Shown here piece after piece: positions 8,711 through 16,382 of a DNA stretch of 39,235 bases. The notes below the pieces were generated by a model. It saw nothing but the letters and a program-made list of their open reading frames with translations. It ran no database searches and had not been told where the DNA came from. Both the position numbers and the translations under genes were made by a program. The DNA is from a bacterium. Lineage in GTDB: Bacteria; Armatimonadota; Zipacnadia; Zipacnadales; Zipacnadaceae. The number at the start of each line of letters is the position of its first letter. Position 1 is the first letter of the stretch. The stretch lies in the NCBI GenBank assembly GCA_030602615.1, contig JAUVZM010000018.1, forward strand, positions 1 through 39,235, in the 5' to 3' direction.

Positions 8711-10564
8711 TCAATACCGCCGATGGTACAAATGCCATTCGCCCAGCAAGACCGCCAGGGCAAGCATTATCAGATATGGCCACAAGTGCCGCTCGACCTT
8801 GGGCGGCCCAACCGCGGCCCGAACCGTGCGGGCGCCGAGTTTGAGTTCCTGGCTAGGTGTCAGGTCCGACTCCTCGGTGTTGCGCAAGTCCACCGCCCAC
8901 CGCCACTGGCGCTCTCCCGCAGTTAGGTGATAGACACCGACTCGCGCCGCGTCCGTGAATACGACCTGTCCATCCACCACACTTACGGTGCGTCGTTGGC
9001 CGTCGGGCAGAGTCACCTGCGCCTCTGTCGCCTCGGGAGGAGCCCGCAAACGTAGGGTGGTGCCTGGGCGGACGGTCATCTGCACGGCACCTTCGCGGGC
9101 CTCCGTCAGCCACCTGATTGCATTACTCAGCAGAACCGGGAATCCCACGCGCAGAGGTAGATCAGAGTCGAGGAAGTTCCAACCGAAGACCAACGTCCGC
9201 AGCTCAGGCTCATCCTGGGCCACGATGATCGGCTCCTGTCCCGCCCATGCCAACACCTTGGCTCGGGCTGCCGGCTGTAGAGCATATGCCCGCGCAATCT
9301 GCATCGCCCCGAGGTTGACATACCGCAGCACGGGGTGCTGAGCCTCCCACCGGGTGATAGTCGGCGTGGCCAGCTCATCACCCATTGAGGCCGGCTCACC
9401 CCAACTCTCTGCTGCGATCAATACCAGTGCACCAGTGCGGGGAGCTTGCGGGATGGCAATTCGGTCGAACACCACCACATCGTATTTCTGGTAGGCGTCG
9501 GCAGCTTCCTCGGCAGACAGTGAAGCGGTCTTGTATAGTTGTACATCGGAGAGCACTAGCAACGCCTGCTCCAAGAAAAAATTTCCTGGAGTAACTAATA
9601 ACACCGCGATGGGCGTGGCCGCCTGCCCGAAGCTGTATGCCACATTGTCCGCTGTCAGGTCATCGTCCACCTCCAACTCCGCTCGCAGCAGCCCCGGACT
9701 CTTCAGCAGCACGTTGTAGGTTTCGACCCGGCTCTCCTCGGCACGCAACTCAATCTGCTGTGCATCCAGCAGGTCCTGCTCGTGATATACTGACACCACA
9801 CAGCGCTTGGGCGCCCGGGCATAGTTCTTGATCCGCAGGAACAGTTGATGTTCGCGCGCGCCGGGGGGACGCGCCACCTCGAAGGCCAGCAGCGCCACAT
9901 TGTCGCTGCGTTCGCCCACTTGGATGAACCGTACCTCCGCTGATGGTGCCACCTCGGGCAGCGGCGGGAAGGCACCGTCGCTGAGGACGTAGACCCGGGC
10001 CTGCGGTCGCTTAGCGGCCAGGCTAAGTGCGAGCAGCAGGCCGTCCCTCATGTTCGTCGGGCAATCCGTGGGCTGTGTGCTGTTGAGGGCTGAAAGTAAG
10101 CGCTGTCGATCGCGACTAAAGGGCTGTGCCACCCAGGCCCGCGCTGCACATACCACCAAAGCCGCCTCGTCGCGGCGGCCCATGCCCTTGACAATCTGCC
10201 GCGCCCACTGCTTCGCCTGCTCGAACCTGGAGCCCGCCGCATCGGTGGCTCCCATACTAGCTGAAGCATCGAGCACCAGGACCGTGCTTTTCCCGCCCAG
10301 CCGCTGAGCCAGAATGAACGGCGCGGCCAATCCGGCGACAATCGCCGCCAGCGCCGTCAACTGCAGCAGCAGGAGGAGATTGCGCCGTAGCTTCTGGAAT
10401 GGTGCATTAGCTTGCACATCTTGCACCGCCTGCTGCCACAGCAATACCGAGGGGATGACCACCTCGCGCCGCCGTAGCTTTAGCAGGTACAGCAGTACGA
10501 TGATGCCACCCAGGGGCAACAGAGCGATTAGTGTTGTGGGTGCGAGGAACTGCACACCCCTCAC
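8711..10564 (-). CDS. BatA-like aerotolerance-type protein with VWA domain
   Basis: 617 residues. The N-terminus (FLAPTTLIALLPLGG..LLYLLKLRRREVVIPSVLLW) is the BatA/'aerotolerance regulator N-terminal' signature with a membrane helix. A second helix (~62-85) is followed by a VWA domain with MIDAS DASAS (99-103). A beta-rich periplasmic part follows, and a C-terminal helix (~594-612) ends in RRY. It starts with GTG at 10564, overlapping the DUF58 stop by 4 nt (GTGA), which signals translational coupling. In Bacteroides and spirochaetes Bat proteins are linked to oxidative or envelope stress; here the role is inferred only from that family and the neighbours. Confidence 0.9.
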   Translation of the reverse strand: MRGVQFLAPTTLIALLPLGGIIVLLYLLKLRRREVVIPSVLLWQQAVQDVQANAPFQKLRRNLLLLLQLTALAAIVAGLAAPFILAQRLGGKSTVLVLDASASMGATDAAGSRFEQAKQWARQIVKGMGRRDEAALVVCAARAWVAQPFSRDRQRLLSALNSTQPTDCPTNMRDGLLLALSLAAKRPQARVYVLSDGAFPPLPEVAPSAEVRFIQVGERSDNVALLAFEVARPPGAREHQLFLRIKNYARAPKRCVVSVYHEQDLLDAQQIELRAEESRVETYNVLLKSPGLLRAELEVDDDLTADNVAYSFGQAATPIAVLLVTPGNFFLEQALLVLSDVQLYKTASLSAEEAADAYQKYDVVVFDRIAIPQAPRTGALVLIAAESWGEPASMGDELATPTITRWEAQHPVLRYVNLGAMQIARAYALQPAARAKVLAWAGQEPIIVAQDEPELRTLVFGWNFLDSDLPLRVGFPVLLSNAIRWLTEAREGAVQMTVRPGTTLRLRAPPEATEAQVTLPDGQRRTVSVVDGQVVFTDAARVGVYHLTAGERQWRWAVDLRNTEESDLTPSQELKLGARTVRAAVGPPKVERHLWPYLIMLALAVLLGEWHLYHRRY

Positions 10565-11466
10565 CTCACCACCTGGAGCCGCCGCAGCGACTTGAGGATG
10601 ACGTCCTCAACCGGCTGGTCCGTAAGCACCAGTAGACGTGAGAACCCGTAGCGGTGGCACGTCTTGCGTACTGCTTCCAGGAAATGATCGCGCTCTTGGT
10701 GGTAGCGGCGCAGCACCGATGCCCCCATGGTTACCTCAACGGGCTGTCCTGTCTCCGAATCAATCAATTTCAGATCGCCGTGCGCTGTCGGCTCAAATTC
10801 CTCGGGAGTAAGTATCTGGAGGACGCAGCAGTCACCCTTGCCAGCTCCCAGTCGGGCCAGAGCGGGTTCCCAATCGGGCGACAACAAGTCTGAGACGACG
10901 AAGGTAATTCCCGGCGCGGGGGCTGTGGTCAGCAGCCACTGGGCCGCAGAGCTTAGTCTCGTCTCGCTGCTGGGTTTCAATACTGCCAGCCACTCAAACA
11001 GTTCCGGAGCGCACCCCCGTCCCCGGAAGACTCGGGAATGCTGTGCTCGTCCCGCCGCATGCGCGAATAGCTGCACCCGGTCGCCGCTGCCCAAGCCGAT
11101 GTAGGCCAGGGCCGCGGCGGCCTGGAGGCCCCATTCGAACTTGGTGGGCGCGCCAGAATCCATGGACCCGGAGGTGTCCAGCAATATGTAAACGTGCAGG
11201 TCCTCCTCTTCCATGAACAGCTTAAGGAACAGCCGCCGTAAGCGTGCGAAGGCATTCCAATCCACGTAGCGCAGGTCGTCACCGGGGCTGTAGGCGCGGA
11301 AATCGGCAAACTCCACCGACGTTCCTCGCCGCGCCGAGCGGCGCTCCCCCTTGGTCCGGCCCACCAGGATGCGTTTGGAGACTATCGCTGCCTGCTCCAG
11401 CTTGTGAATGAACTGTGGGCTGAGGAGATACGACCCGCTTGAGGAAGATTCGACAGTCCGGTTCAT
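10561..11466 (-). CDS. DUF58 (VWA-fold) protein
   Basis: 301 residues from the ATG at 11466, which lies 7 nt after the MoxR stop and behind a gagaag motif. An upstream in-frame ATG at 11529 would run into the MoxR gene and is unlikely. The DUF58 hallmark 'FRAYSPGDDLRYVDWNAFAR', then 'LFMEEEDLHVYILLDTSGSM' is intact, including a MIDAS-like DTSGS. DUF58 proteins nearly always sit next to a MoxR ATPase, which is thought to remodel or load metal into the VWA partner. It overlaps the following BatA-like gene by 4 nt. Soluble, no signal peptide seen. Confidence 0.92.
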   Translation of the reverse strand: MNRTVESSSSGSYLLSPQFIHKLEQAAIVSKRILVGRTKGERRSARRGTSVEFADFRAYSPGDDLRYVDWNAFARLRRLFLKLFMEEEDLHVYILLDTSGSMDSGAPTKFEWGLQAAAALAYIGLGSGDRVQLFAHAAGRAQHSRVFRGRGCAPELFEWLAVLKPSSETRLSSAAQWLLTTAPAPGITFVVSDLLSPDWEPALARLGAGKGDCCVLQILTPEEFEPTAHGDLKLIDSETGQPVEVTMGASVLRRYHQERDHFLEAVRKTCHRYGFSRLLVLTDQPVEDVILKSLRRLQVVR

Positions 11467-11473
11467 TGTCTTC

Positions 11474-12505
11474 TCACACCGGTACGTCCTGCTCAAACTT
11501 GCGCTCCACGTTCGCTGTGGCTTCAGCAATCAAGTCGTCGGGGTCTACTTCTTCGGCCAGGCCCTCAAAGTTGAGCACCATGCGGTGCCGCAGCGAGGGT
11601 GCTGCCGAGGCCTTGATGTCTTCCACTGCCACGTTAAACCGCTCCTGTATCAGCGCCCGCACCTTGCCTGAAAGGATCAAGGCCTGTCCCGCACGTGGAC
11701 TGGCGCCGTAACGCACAAATTGCCTGACCGACTCAGGCGCCTGCTCCTTGTCCGGGTGTGTGGCCAATACCAGCCGCAGTGCAAAGTCCTGCACGTGGTC
11801 GGCCACCGGCACCTGGCGCGCCAGTGCCCCCAGCCCCAGGATATCCTCCCGACTGGCAACCTTCCGCGCTTGGAGACTCTCGTGGCCGGTTGTGCGATCC
11901 ATTATCTCGTGCAGCTCGGTGAGGGAGGGGTAGTCCACCTTCACCTTGAACAGAAACCGATCCACTTGTGCCTCGGGCAGGGGATAGGTGCCCTCCATCT
12001 CGATGGGATTCTGCGTGGCGAACACCAGGAACGGTTCTTCCAACAGGCGCGACGTCCCGGCCACTGTCACGGAATGCTCCTGCATGGCCTCTAAGAGCGC
12101 TGACTGCGTTTTCGGGGTCGCGCGGTTTATCTCGTCGGCCAGAACCACGTTGGCGAATATTGGCCCCGGTTCAAAGCGAAACTCCCGCTCGCCCGAGGGC
12201 TTCTCCCACAGTACCGTAGTGCCCGTGATGTCGGCCGGCATCAGGTCAGGGGTAAACTGTATCCGGGCGAACTTCAGGTCCAACGCGTCCGCTAAGGTCC
12301 TTACCAGCATAGTCTTGCCCAGGCCGGGCACGCCTTCGAGCAACACGTGTCCGCCGGCGACAAGCGCGATAAGCGTGTTCTCTACCACTGTCTCCATCCC
12401 CACGATGACCTTGCCCACCTCTGCCTTCAGATCAGCAATAAGCTGGCGAAATCGTGCTGCCTGACGCTGCGCTTCTTCCTGGGACTGCATGGCATCTTCG
12501 CTCAC
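11474..12505 (-). CDS. MoxR-family AAA+ ATPase
   Basis: 343 residues. The AAA+ core is complete: Walker A GVPGLGKTM, Walker B VVLADEINRA, then 'PKTQSALLEAMQE' and the sensor-1 segment 'ATQNPIEMEGTYPLPEAQVDRF', all characteristic of MoxR. MoxR ATPases act as chaperones for VWA-containing partners; the DUF58, BatA-like and double-VWA genes directly downstream are the expected clients. It starts with GTG at 12505: a GAGGAGA motif lies 8 nt upstream, and the first ATG (12490) has no comparable site. The gap to the DUF4175-like gene upstream is 47 nt. Confidence 0.95.
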   Translation of the reverse strand: MSEDAMQSQEEAQRQAARFRQLIADLKAEVGKVIVGMETVVENTLIALVAGGHVLLEGVPGLGKTMLVRTLADALDLKFARIQFTPDLMPADITGTTVLWEKPSGEREFRFEPGPIFANVVLADEINRATPKTQSALLEAMQEHSVTVAGTSRLLEEPFLVFATQNPIEMEGTYPLPEAQVDRFLFKVKVDYPSLTELHEIMDRTTGHESLQARKVASREDILGLGALARQVPVADHVQDFALRLVLATHPDKEQAPESVRQFVRYGASPRAGQALILSGKVRALIQERFNVAVEDIKASAAPSLRHRMVLNFEGLAEEVDPDDLIAEATANVERKFEQDVPV

Positions 12506-12552
12506 AACTGTCTCTCCTCGGAACAGGCTGATGCAGTTAAAGCGCTTGTGGT

Positions 12553-14286
12553 TCAGGGCTCGGTTCCGGATTGCAGCGCGTCGAAGTATTCGCGGACGGT
12601 GCCCCGGTAGCCGGGAGGTACTTCTTCCCGAGATAAGGCTTCCTCGACTGCCTTCGAATAGTCCCCCATGACTTCATAATAGGGCACTCGCGACTCGGAC
12701 ACCGTAAGCGGCGGGCCCTTCTCGGTGGTGGCGAGCATCTCGCCCTGCGGGCGCACCTGGGTGCTGACTCGCTCCTTGGTGCCCGACGTCTCAGTGGTGC
12801 GGGGGGCGTACAAGCTCGCCGCCTCCGCATCCGGTGGGATTGATTCCTGCGAACCTCGATCAGGTCCGATTCCCAGTCCGCCCCTGGCAGTGTCTGTACT
12901 GATGCCGGCACCTCGACAAGCCAGGCGACAACCACCAAGGCACTTACGCGCTTCGCTGGAGGTCTTAGCGAGCTTCAGGGCGCAGACCTTGCCTTCACAC
13001 TCCTTCAATCCTTTGGCCAGACACTGGGCGGCCCGCTCACACTCGCCAGCTTTGAGGCACTTGCTGACGTCGCCCAGGCATTCAGTGAGCTTCTCAAGGT
13101 CAGTGTCCTTAAGTATCTCCGCAAGCTCCGCCAGCTCCTCCGCCAGCTTCTGCAGCTCTTCATCGCTCAGTTCGCTGGCCAGATTCGCCAAGCAGTCGTC
13201 CAATTCACTGAGTTCGGCAAGCGTCGCTTCCCAGTCCTCGCTCGCCAATGCTGCCGACAGCCTTGCCGACAGATCGGCGGGCAGCCGCGAGCCCGCGCCC
13301 AACTTCGTCGCATGCTGCTTGAGTTCGTTGCCCAGGCGCTTCAGGTCTGCGGACCGCTCTGCCTGCCTGGCCTGCTTAGCCATATTCTCCAGTTTGCTCG
13401 CCAGCTCGCGGTCGCCCTGCCGGGCCGCTTGCTCAGCCAAGTGCTGTGCGCCTGAGGCCAGGCGCTCCCGACCTGCCTGCTGGAGTTCTCTCGCAGCTTG
13501 CGCCGCTGTCTTGAGCGCTGGCGGCGCTGCTTCGTCCTGCACCGACTGGAGCTCTTTCTCCATCTCCTTGAAGGTCAGCAGCGCCTGCTTCTTGTCCAAC
13601 TTGCCCTGCCGGAGCTGTTGCGCCAGCTTCTCCAACTTCCGAGCCACCCTCTGCGCCTCTGCATCACCAGCTTTTTTCGCCGCCTCGCGCAGCTTCTTGG
13701 CCACCGGCTCTATATTGGCGGCCTGCTTGCGCAGCAGAGCTTTGTCCTCCCTTTGTTGAGTTGAAAGGAATAGAGGTGGAATCGGCAGCAACTGCACTGC
13801 CAGCAGCGCCACCAGGGACAATCCCGCGACCTTAGTAGAGCGGTACACTCGCAGCGGGTAAGCCTCTTCGGTGCGCACTCGCTGCACGTGGTGCAGTGCG
13901 TCTGCTACCATCGCCTGCTCCATTCCTGAGGGTTGTGGTGTGGCTGTCAATTGCACGGCGGTGCCCAGGCGGTCACGCAATCCCAGCCGACGGTCCACAC
14001 TGGCCGCTATGGTTCGGTCAGGCAGCGCCCATACAAGTGCCGCCACCAATGCCCCGCCTACAACAACGGCCAATGCTGCTTCTGGAAGCAGTAAGGGGTA
14101 CCACATGTCCCCCAGCTTCAGCAAGAGCACCACCACCGCAGCAGCACCGGCCAGCACTGCTATCCCCAGTGTGGCCAGACGAACGGCCAGCAGCAGGCGC
14201 ACCCGCCGCCGCGCCCGGCCCAGTCCACGGTGCAGATCAGTCACGGCTTGGTTAGAATGCACTACCGTGGCTGCGTCAGATGCCAT
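12553..14286 (-). CDS. DUF4175-like membrane protein with long, Cys-rich coiled coil
   Basis: 577 residues. Two N-terminal membrane helices (~31-57, ~62-87) and one at ~152-172 precede about 250 residues of Ala/Lys/Glu-rich helix that should form coiled coils. The end, 'VPYYEVMGDYSKAVEEALS', then 'VPPGYRGTVREYFDAL', matches the C-terminus of DUF4175-type proteins found between ABC and MoxR genes in planctomycete-like bacteria. Unusual here is a stretch at about 365-445 with about ten cysteines at roughly regular spacing (DDCL, ECLG, KCLK, ECER, QCLA, ECEG, CALK, KCLGGCRLAC). A GGTGAT element 5 nt before the ATG suits the start. It probably belongs to the same membrane complex as its neighbours. 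Confidence 0.85.
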   Translation of the reverse strand: MASDAATVVHSNQAVTDLHRGLGRARRRVRLLLAVRLATLGIAVLAGAAAVVVLLLKLGDMWYPLLLPEAALAVVVGGALVAALVWALPDRTIAASVDRRLGLRDRLGTAVQLTATPQPSGMEQAMVADALHHVQRVRTEEAYPLRVYRSTKVAGLSLVALLAVQLLPIPPLFLSTQQREDKALLRKQAANIEPVAKKLREAAKKAGDAEAQRVARKLEKLAQQLRQGKLDKKQALLTFKEMEKELQSVQDEAAPPALKTAAQAARELQQAGRERLASGAQHLAEQAARQGDRELASKLENMAKQARQAERSADLKRLGNELKQHATKLGAGSRLPADLSARLSAALASEDWEATLAELSELDDCLANLASELSDEELQKLAEELAELAEILKDTDLEKLTECLGDVSKCLKAGECERAAQCLAKGLKECEGKVCALKLAKTSSEARKCLGGCRLACRGAGISTDTARGGLGIGPDRGSQESIPPDAEAASLYAPRTTETSGTKERVSTQVRPQGEMLATTEKGPPLTVSESRVPYYEVMGDYSKAVEEALSREEVPPGYRGTVREYFDALQSGTEP

Positions 14287-14329
14287 GAAAGATCACCGCG
14301 CCTTTTCTCCTTACAAGGGATACGACGCT

Positions 14330-15448
14330 TCACGAACGCTTGCGGAACAGACCTACCGAGCGCGCCCAAAGTGCCACGCCCATCAGCACGAAGAGGCCAG
14401 TGGCAATCGCCCAGGAATAGGTCTGGAGTCCTGCCATACTGGCTGTAGCGGCGGTCCCTGCTGCTGCAAAAGCTGCTTCGGCCGCCTCCGCGTAGAGAAT
14501 GAATGACAATCCCGCGTAAGGATGTACAAACGACAGCGCTACCCACGAGACAGCCTGGCCCAGAGGATGCCATATTATCGAACCCAGTCCAATAGCAAAC
14601 AGAGCTGTCAGAATCAGAGTAACCGCGACTACTACTACCGTCTCCAGCCAGCGCGCGGCATGTTTGAACAGTCGGCGCCATAGCCACCGAAGTGCTAAGA
14701 AGAGCAACCATGCGTATAGTAGTCCGAAACCGGTTATGAGGCTGAGGGCTCCTACATAGCCGATCGGCTGGGTTGGATCCCAATTGTAGAAGCCGAGCAT
14801 AGGTACCAATATACTAAGAAGGATGGGCAGCGCCACGCACCAGATCAACAGGATGACGTAAGTAGCTACAATTGCGCCGATGGACCGCCGCACCAGCGTC
14901 GAGAGGAACAGCCCCAGCGCCGCCACCCACACGGCAACGGCAAAAAGGTACGTGTAGACATAGAAGAGATCCCCCAGGGCAACTCCGCCCAGCAACACGC
15001 ACCAGGCGGCCACCGGTAAAGATGTCATCAGTAGGATGGCCCCAAAAGCCACCACCACACCCAGTTTGCCGGTAACCACGTCGGAGGGCGATAACAGAGT
15101 GGCCCGAAGCATCTCCAGGGTGCGCTTTTCCCGCTCCATGGTTATCGCCCCCGCCGCGTAGGCCGGCAACACAAAAAGAATCAGGCTGAGTTGAGCGTAA
15201 GCCAGTGCGATAAAAGCTACGCGCCCCAGACCAGTTTGGCTCATCCCCATCCCGGGGCCGAACATGCTCCCCTGCCACGCGGTCATCGCCACGGTAAGTA
15301 ATACCGGGATTATCGCCATCAGTGTATAGACGAAAAACACCACGAACGCCCGTCCCCCGCGCATGCGCATGCGCAGTTCGTGCACTGCTACGCAAGGGTT
15401 GAAGCGCAACAGCCGGTACAATCCTCTCTCAAGCACCCCGGTCGTCAC
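14330..15448 (-). CDS. ABC-2 type transporter permease
   Basis: 372 residues with six or more hydrophobic segments and the ABC-2 feature of a large first loop followed by 'GAITMEREKRTLEMLRATLLSP', a conserved cytoplasmic motif of ABC-2 export permeases. The C-terminal part has extra helices and an Ala-rich loop. It starts with GTG at 15448, overlapping the ATPase stop by 4 nt, so the two are translationally coupled and form one exporter. The substrate is unknown; homologues beside MoxR/VWA clusters are annotated only as ABC permeases. Gap to the next gene is 43 nt. Confidence 0.92.
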   Translation of the reverse strand: MTTGVLERGLYRLLRFNPCVAVHELRMRMRGGRAFVVFFVYTLMAIIPVLLTVAMTAWQGSMFGPGMGMSQTGLGRVAFIALAYAQLSLILFVLPAYAAGAITMEREKRTLEMLRATLLSPSDVVTGKLGVVVAFGAILLMTSLPVAAWCVLLGGVALGDLFYVYTYLFAVAVWVAALGLFLSTLVRRSIGAIVATYVILLIWCVALPILLSILVPMLGFYNWDPTQPIGYVGALSLITGFGLLYAWLLFLALRWLWRRLFKHAARWLETVVVVAVTLILTALFAIGLGSIIWHPLGQAVSWVALSFVHPYAGLSFILYAEAAEAAFAAAGTAATASMAGLQTYSWAIATGLFVLMGVALWARSVGLFRKRS

Positions 15449-16371
15449 GAGACCGCTCCCTTAGTGAGTTGCATGTATAGCGTCTCCAGACTCGTCTCCT
15501 GTTCGGCAAACGACTCCACCTGGAAACCGGCTTCCACCAGGGCGCTCAGCACGCGGTGCTGCTGGTCGGGCTCGCCCTGATAGATGGCCTCGATTGCGTC
15601 CTCGACAATTTCTGCACTGCCAATTTCGGGGCGACCTGCGAGAAAGTCACACGCCTCTTGTAGACGATTGGTTGTGCGAATGATTAGCGTCTTGCCTCCC
15701 GCAAGTTGTGCCGATATTTCCTCGACCGAGCCCGCCATAACCAACCGCCCCTGCTCTATAATGCCGATCTTGTTACACAAATCCGCCAGTTCCCGAAGAA
15801 TATGAGACGAGATGAAAACTGTCTTATCCATTTTGCAGAGTTGCTGCAGCAATTGACGGATTTCAATACGGGCTCTGGGATCCAGACCAGAGGCCGGCTC
15901 GTCGAGCAGCAGCACGTCGGGATCGTGTATCAGCGTCTTGGCCAGACACAGGCGCTGCTTCATCCCCCGCGACAGGGCATCGACGTATTCGTCTCGCTTG
16001 TCTGACAGGTCCGTCAGTTCCAGAACGTCGCCGATCAGACCAGGCCGTCTCTGCCAGGGGACGCGATAAGCTGCCCCAAAGAAATCGAGATACTCCCACA
16101 CTTTCATGTCGTCGTAGACACCGAAGAAGTCGGGCATATAACCAACGCAGGCGCGGACCGCTGCCGGATCCTGCGCGATGTCGTGACCGTTGATGGTGAC
16201 AGTGCCCGAGTCCGGCTTCAAAGTGGTGGCGAGCATTCTGATGGTAGTAGTCTTGCCCGCCCCGTTAGGCCCGATGAAGCCGAAAGCATCGCCACGGTCC
16301 ACGGTAAACGATATGTCGTTAACCGCGGTAAGCGTGCCGAACCGCTTAGTCAGACCTCGCACCTCAATCAT
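15445..16371 (-). CDS. ABC transporter ATP-binding protein
   Basis: 308 residues. It has Walker A GPNGAGKTT (34-42), a signature 'LSRGMKQRL', Walker B 'VLLLDEPASGLDP' and the following switch His in 'FISSHIL'. This is the CcmA/NatA-type ATPase that drives ABC-2 exporters and energises the permease encoded next. The ~80-residue C-terminal extension is typical of this class. The ATG at 16371 has a GAGG 8 nt upstream. The gap to the preceding secreted/membrane protein gene is 11 nt. Confidence 0.95.
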   Translation of the reverse strand: MIEVRGLTKRFGTLTAVNDISFTVDRGDAFGFIGPNGAGKTTTIRMLATTLKPDSGTVTINGHDIAQDPAAVRACVGYMPDFFGVYDDMKVWEYLDFFGAAYRVPWQRRPGLIGDVLELTDLSDKRDEYVDALSRGMKQRLCLAKTLIHDPDVLLLDEPASGLDPRARIEIRQLLQQLCKMDKTVFISSHILRELADLCNKIGIIEQGRLVMAGSVEEISAQLAGGKTLIIRTTNRLQEACDFLAGRPEIGSAEIVEDAIEAIYQGEPDQQHRVLSALVEAGFQVESFAEQETSLETLYMQLTKGAVS

Positions 16372-16382
16372 CGTCGTAACCT

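Noticed and set aside
12725-13759. Long plus-strand open frame (344 codons), Ser/Ala-rich
   Set aside because: It is antisense to the DUF4175-like gene, whose Ala/Lys/Glu-rich codons leave the opposite frame open. Low-complexity Ser/Ala content and no start signal.
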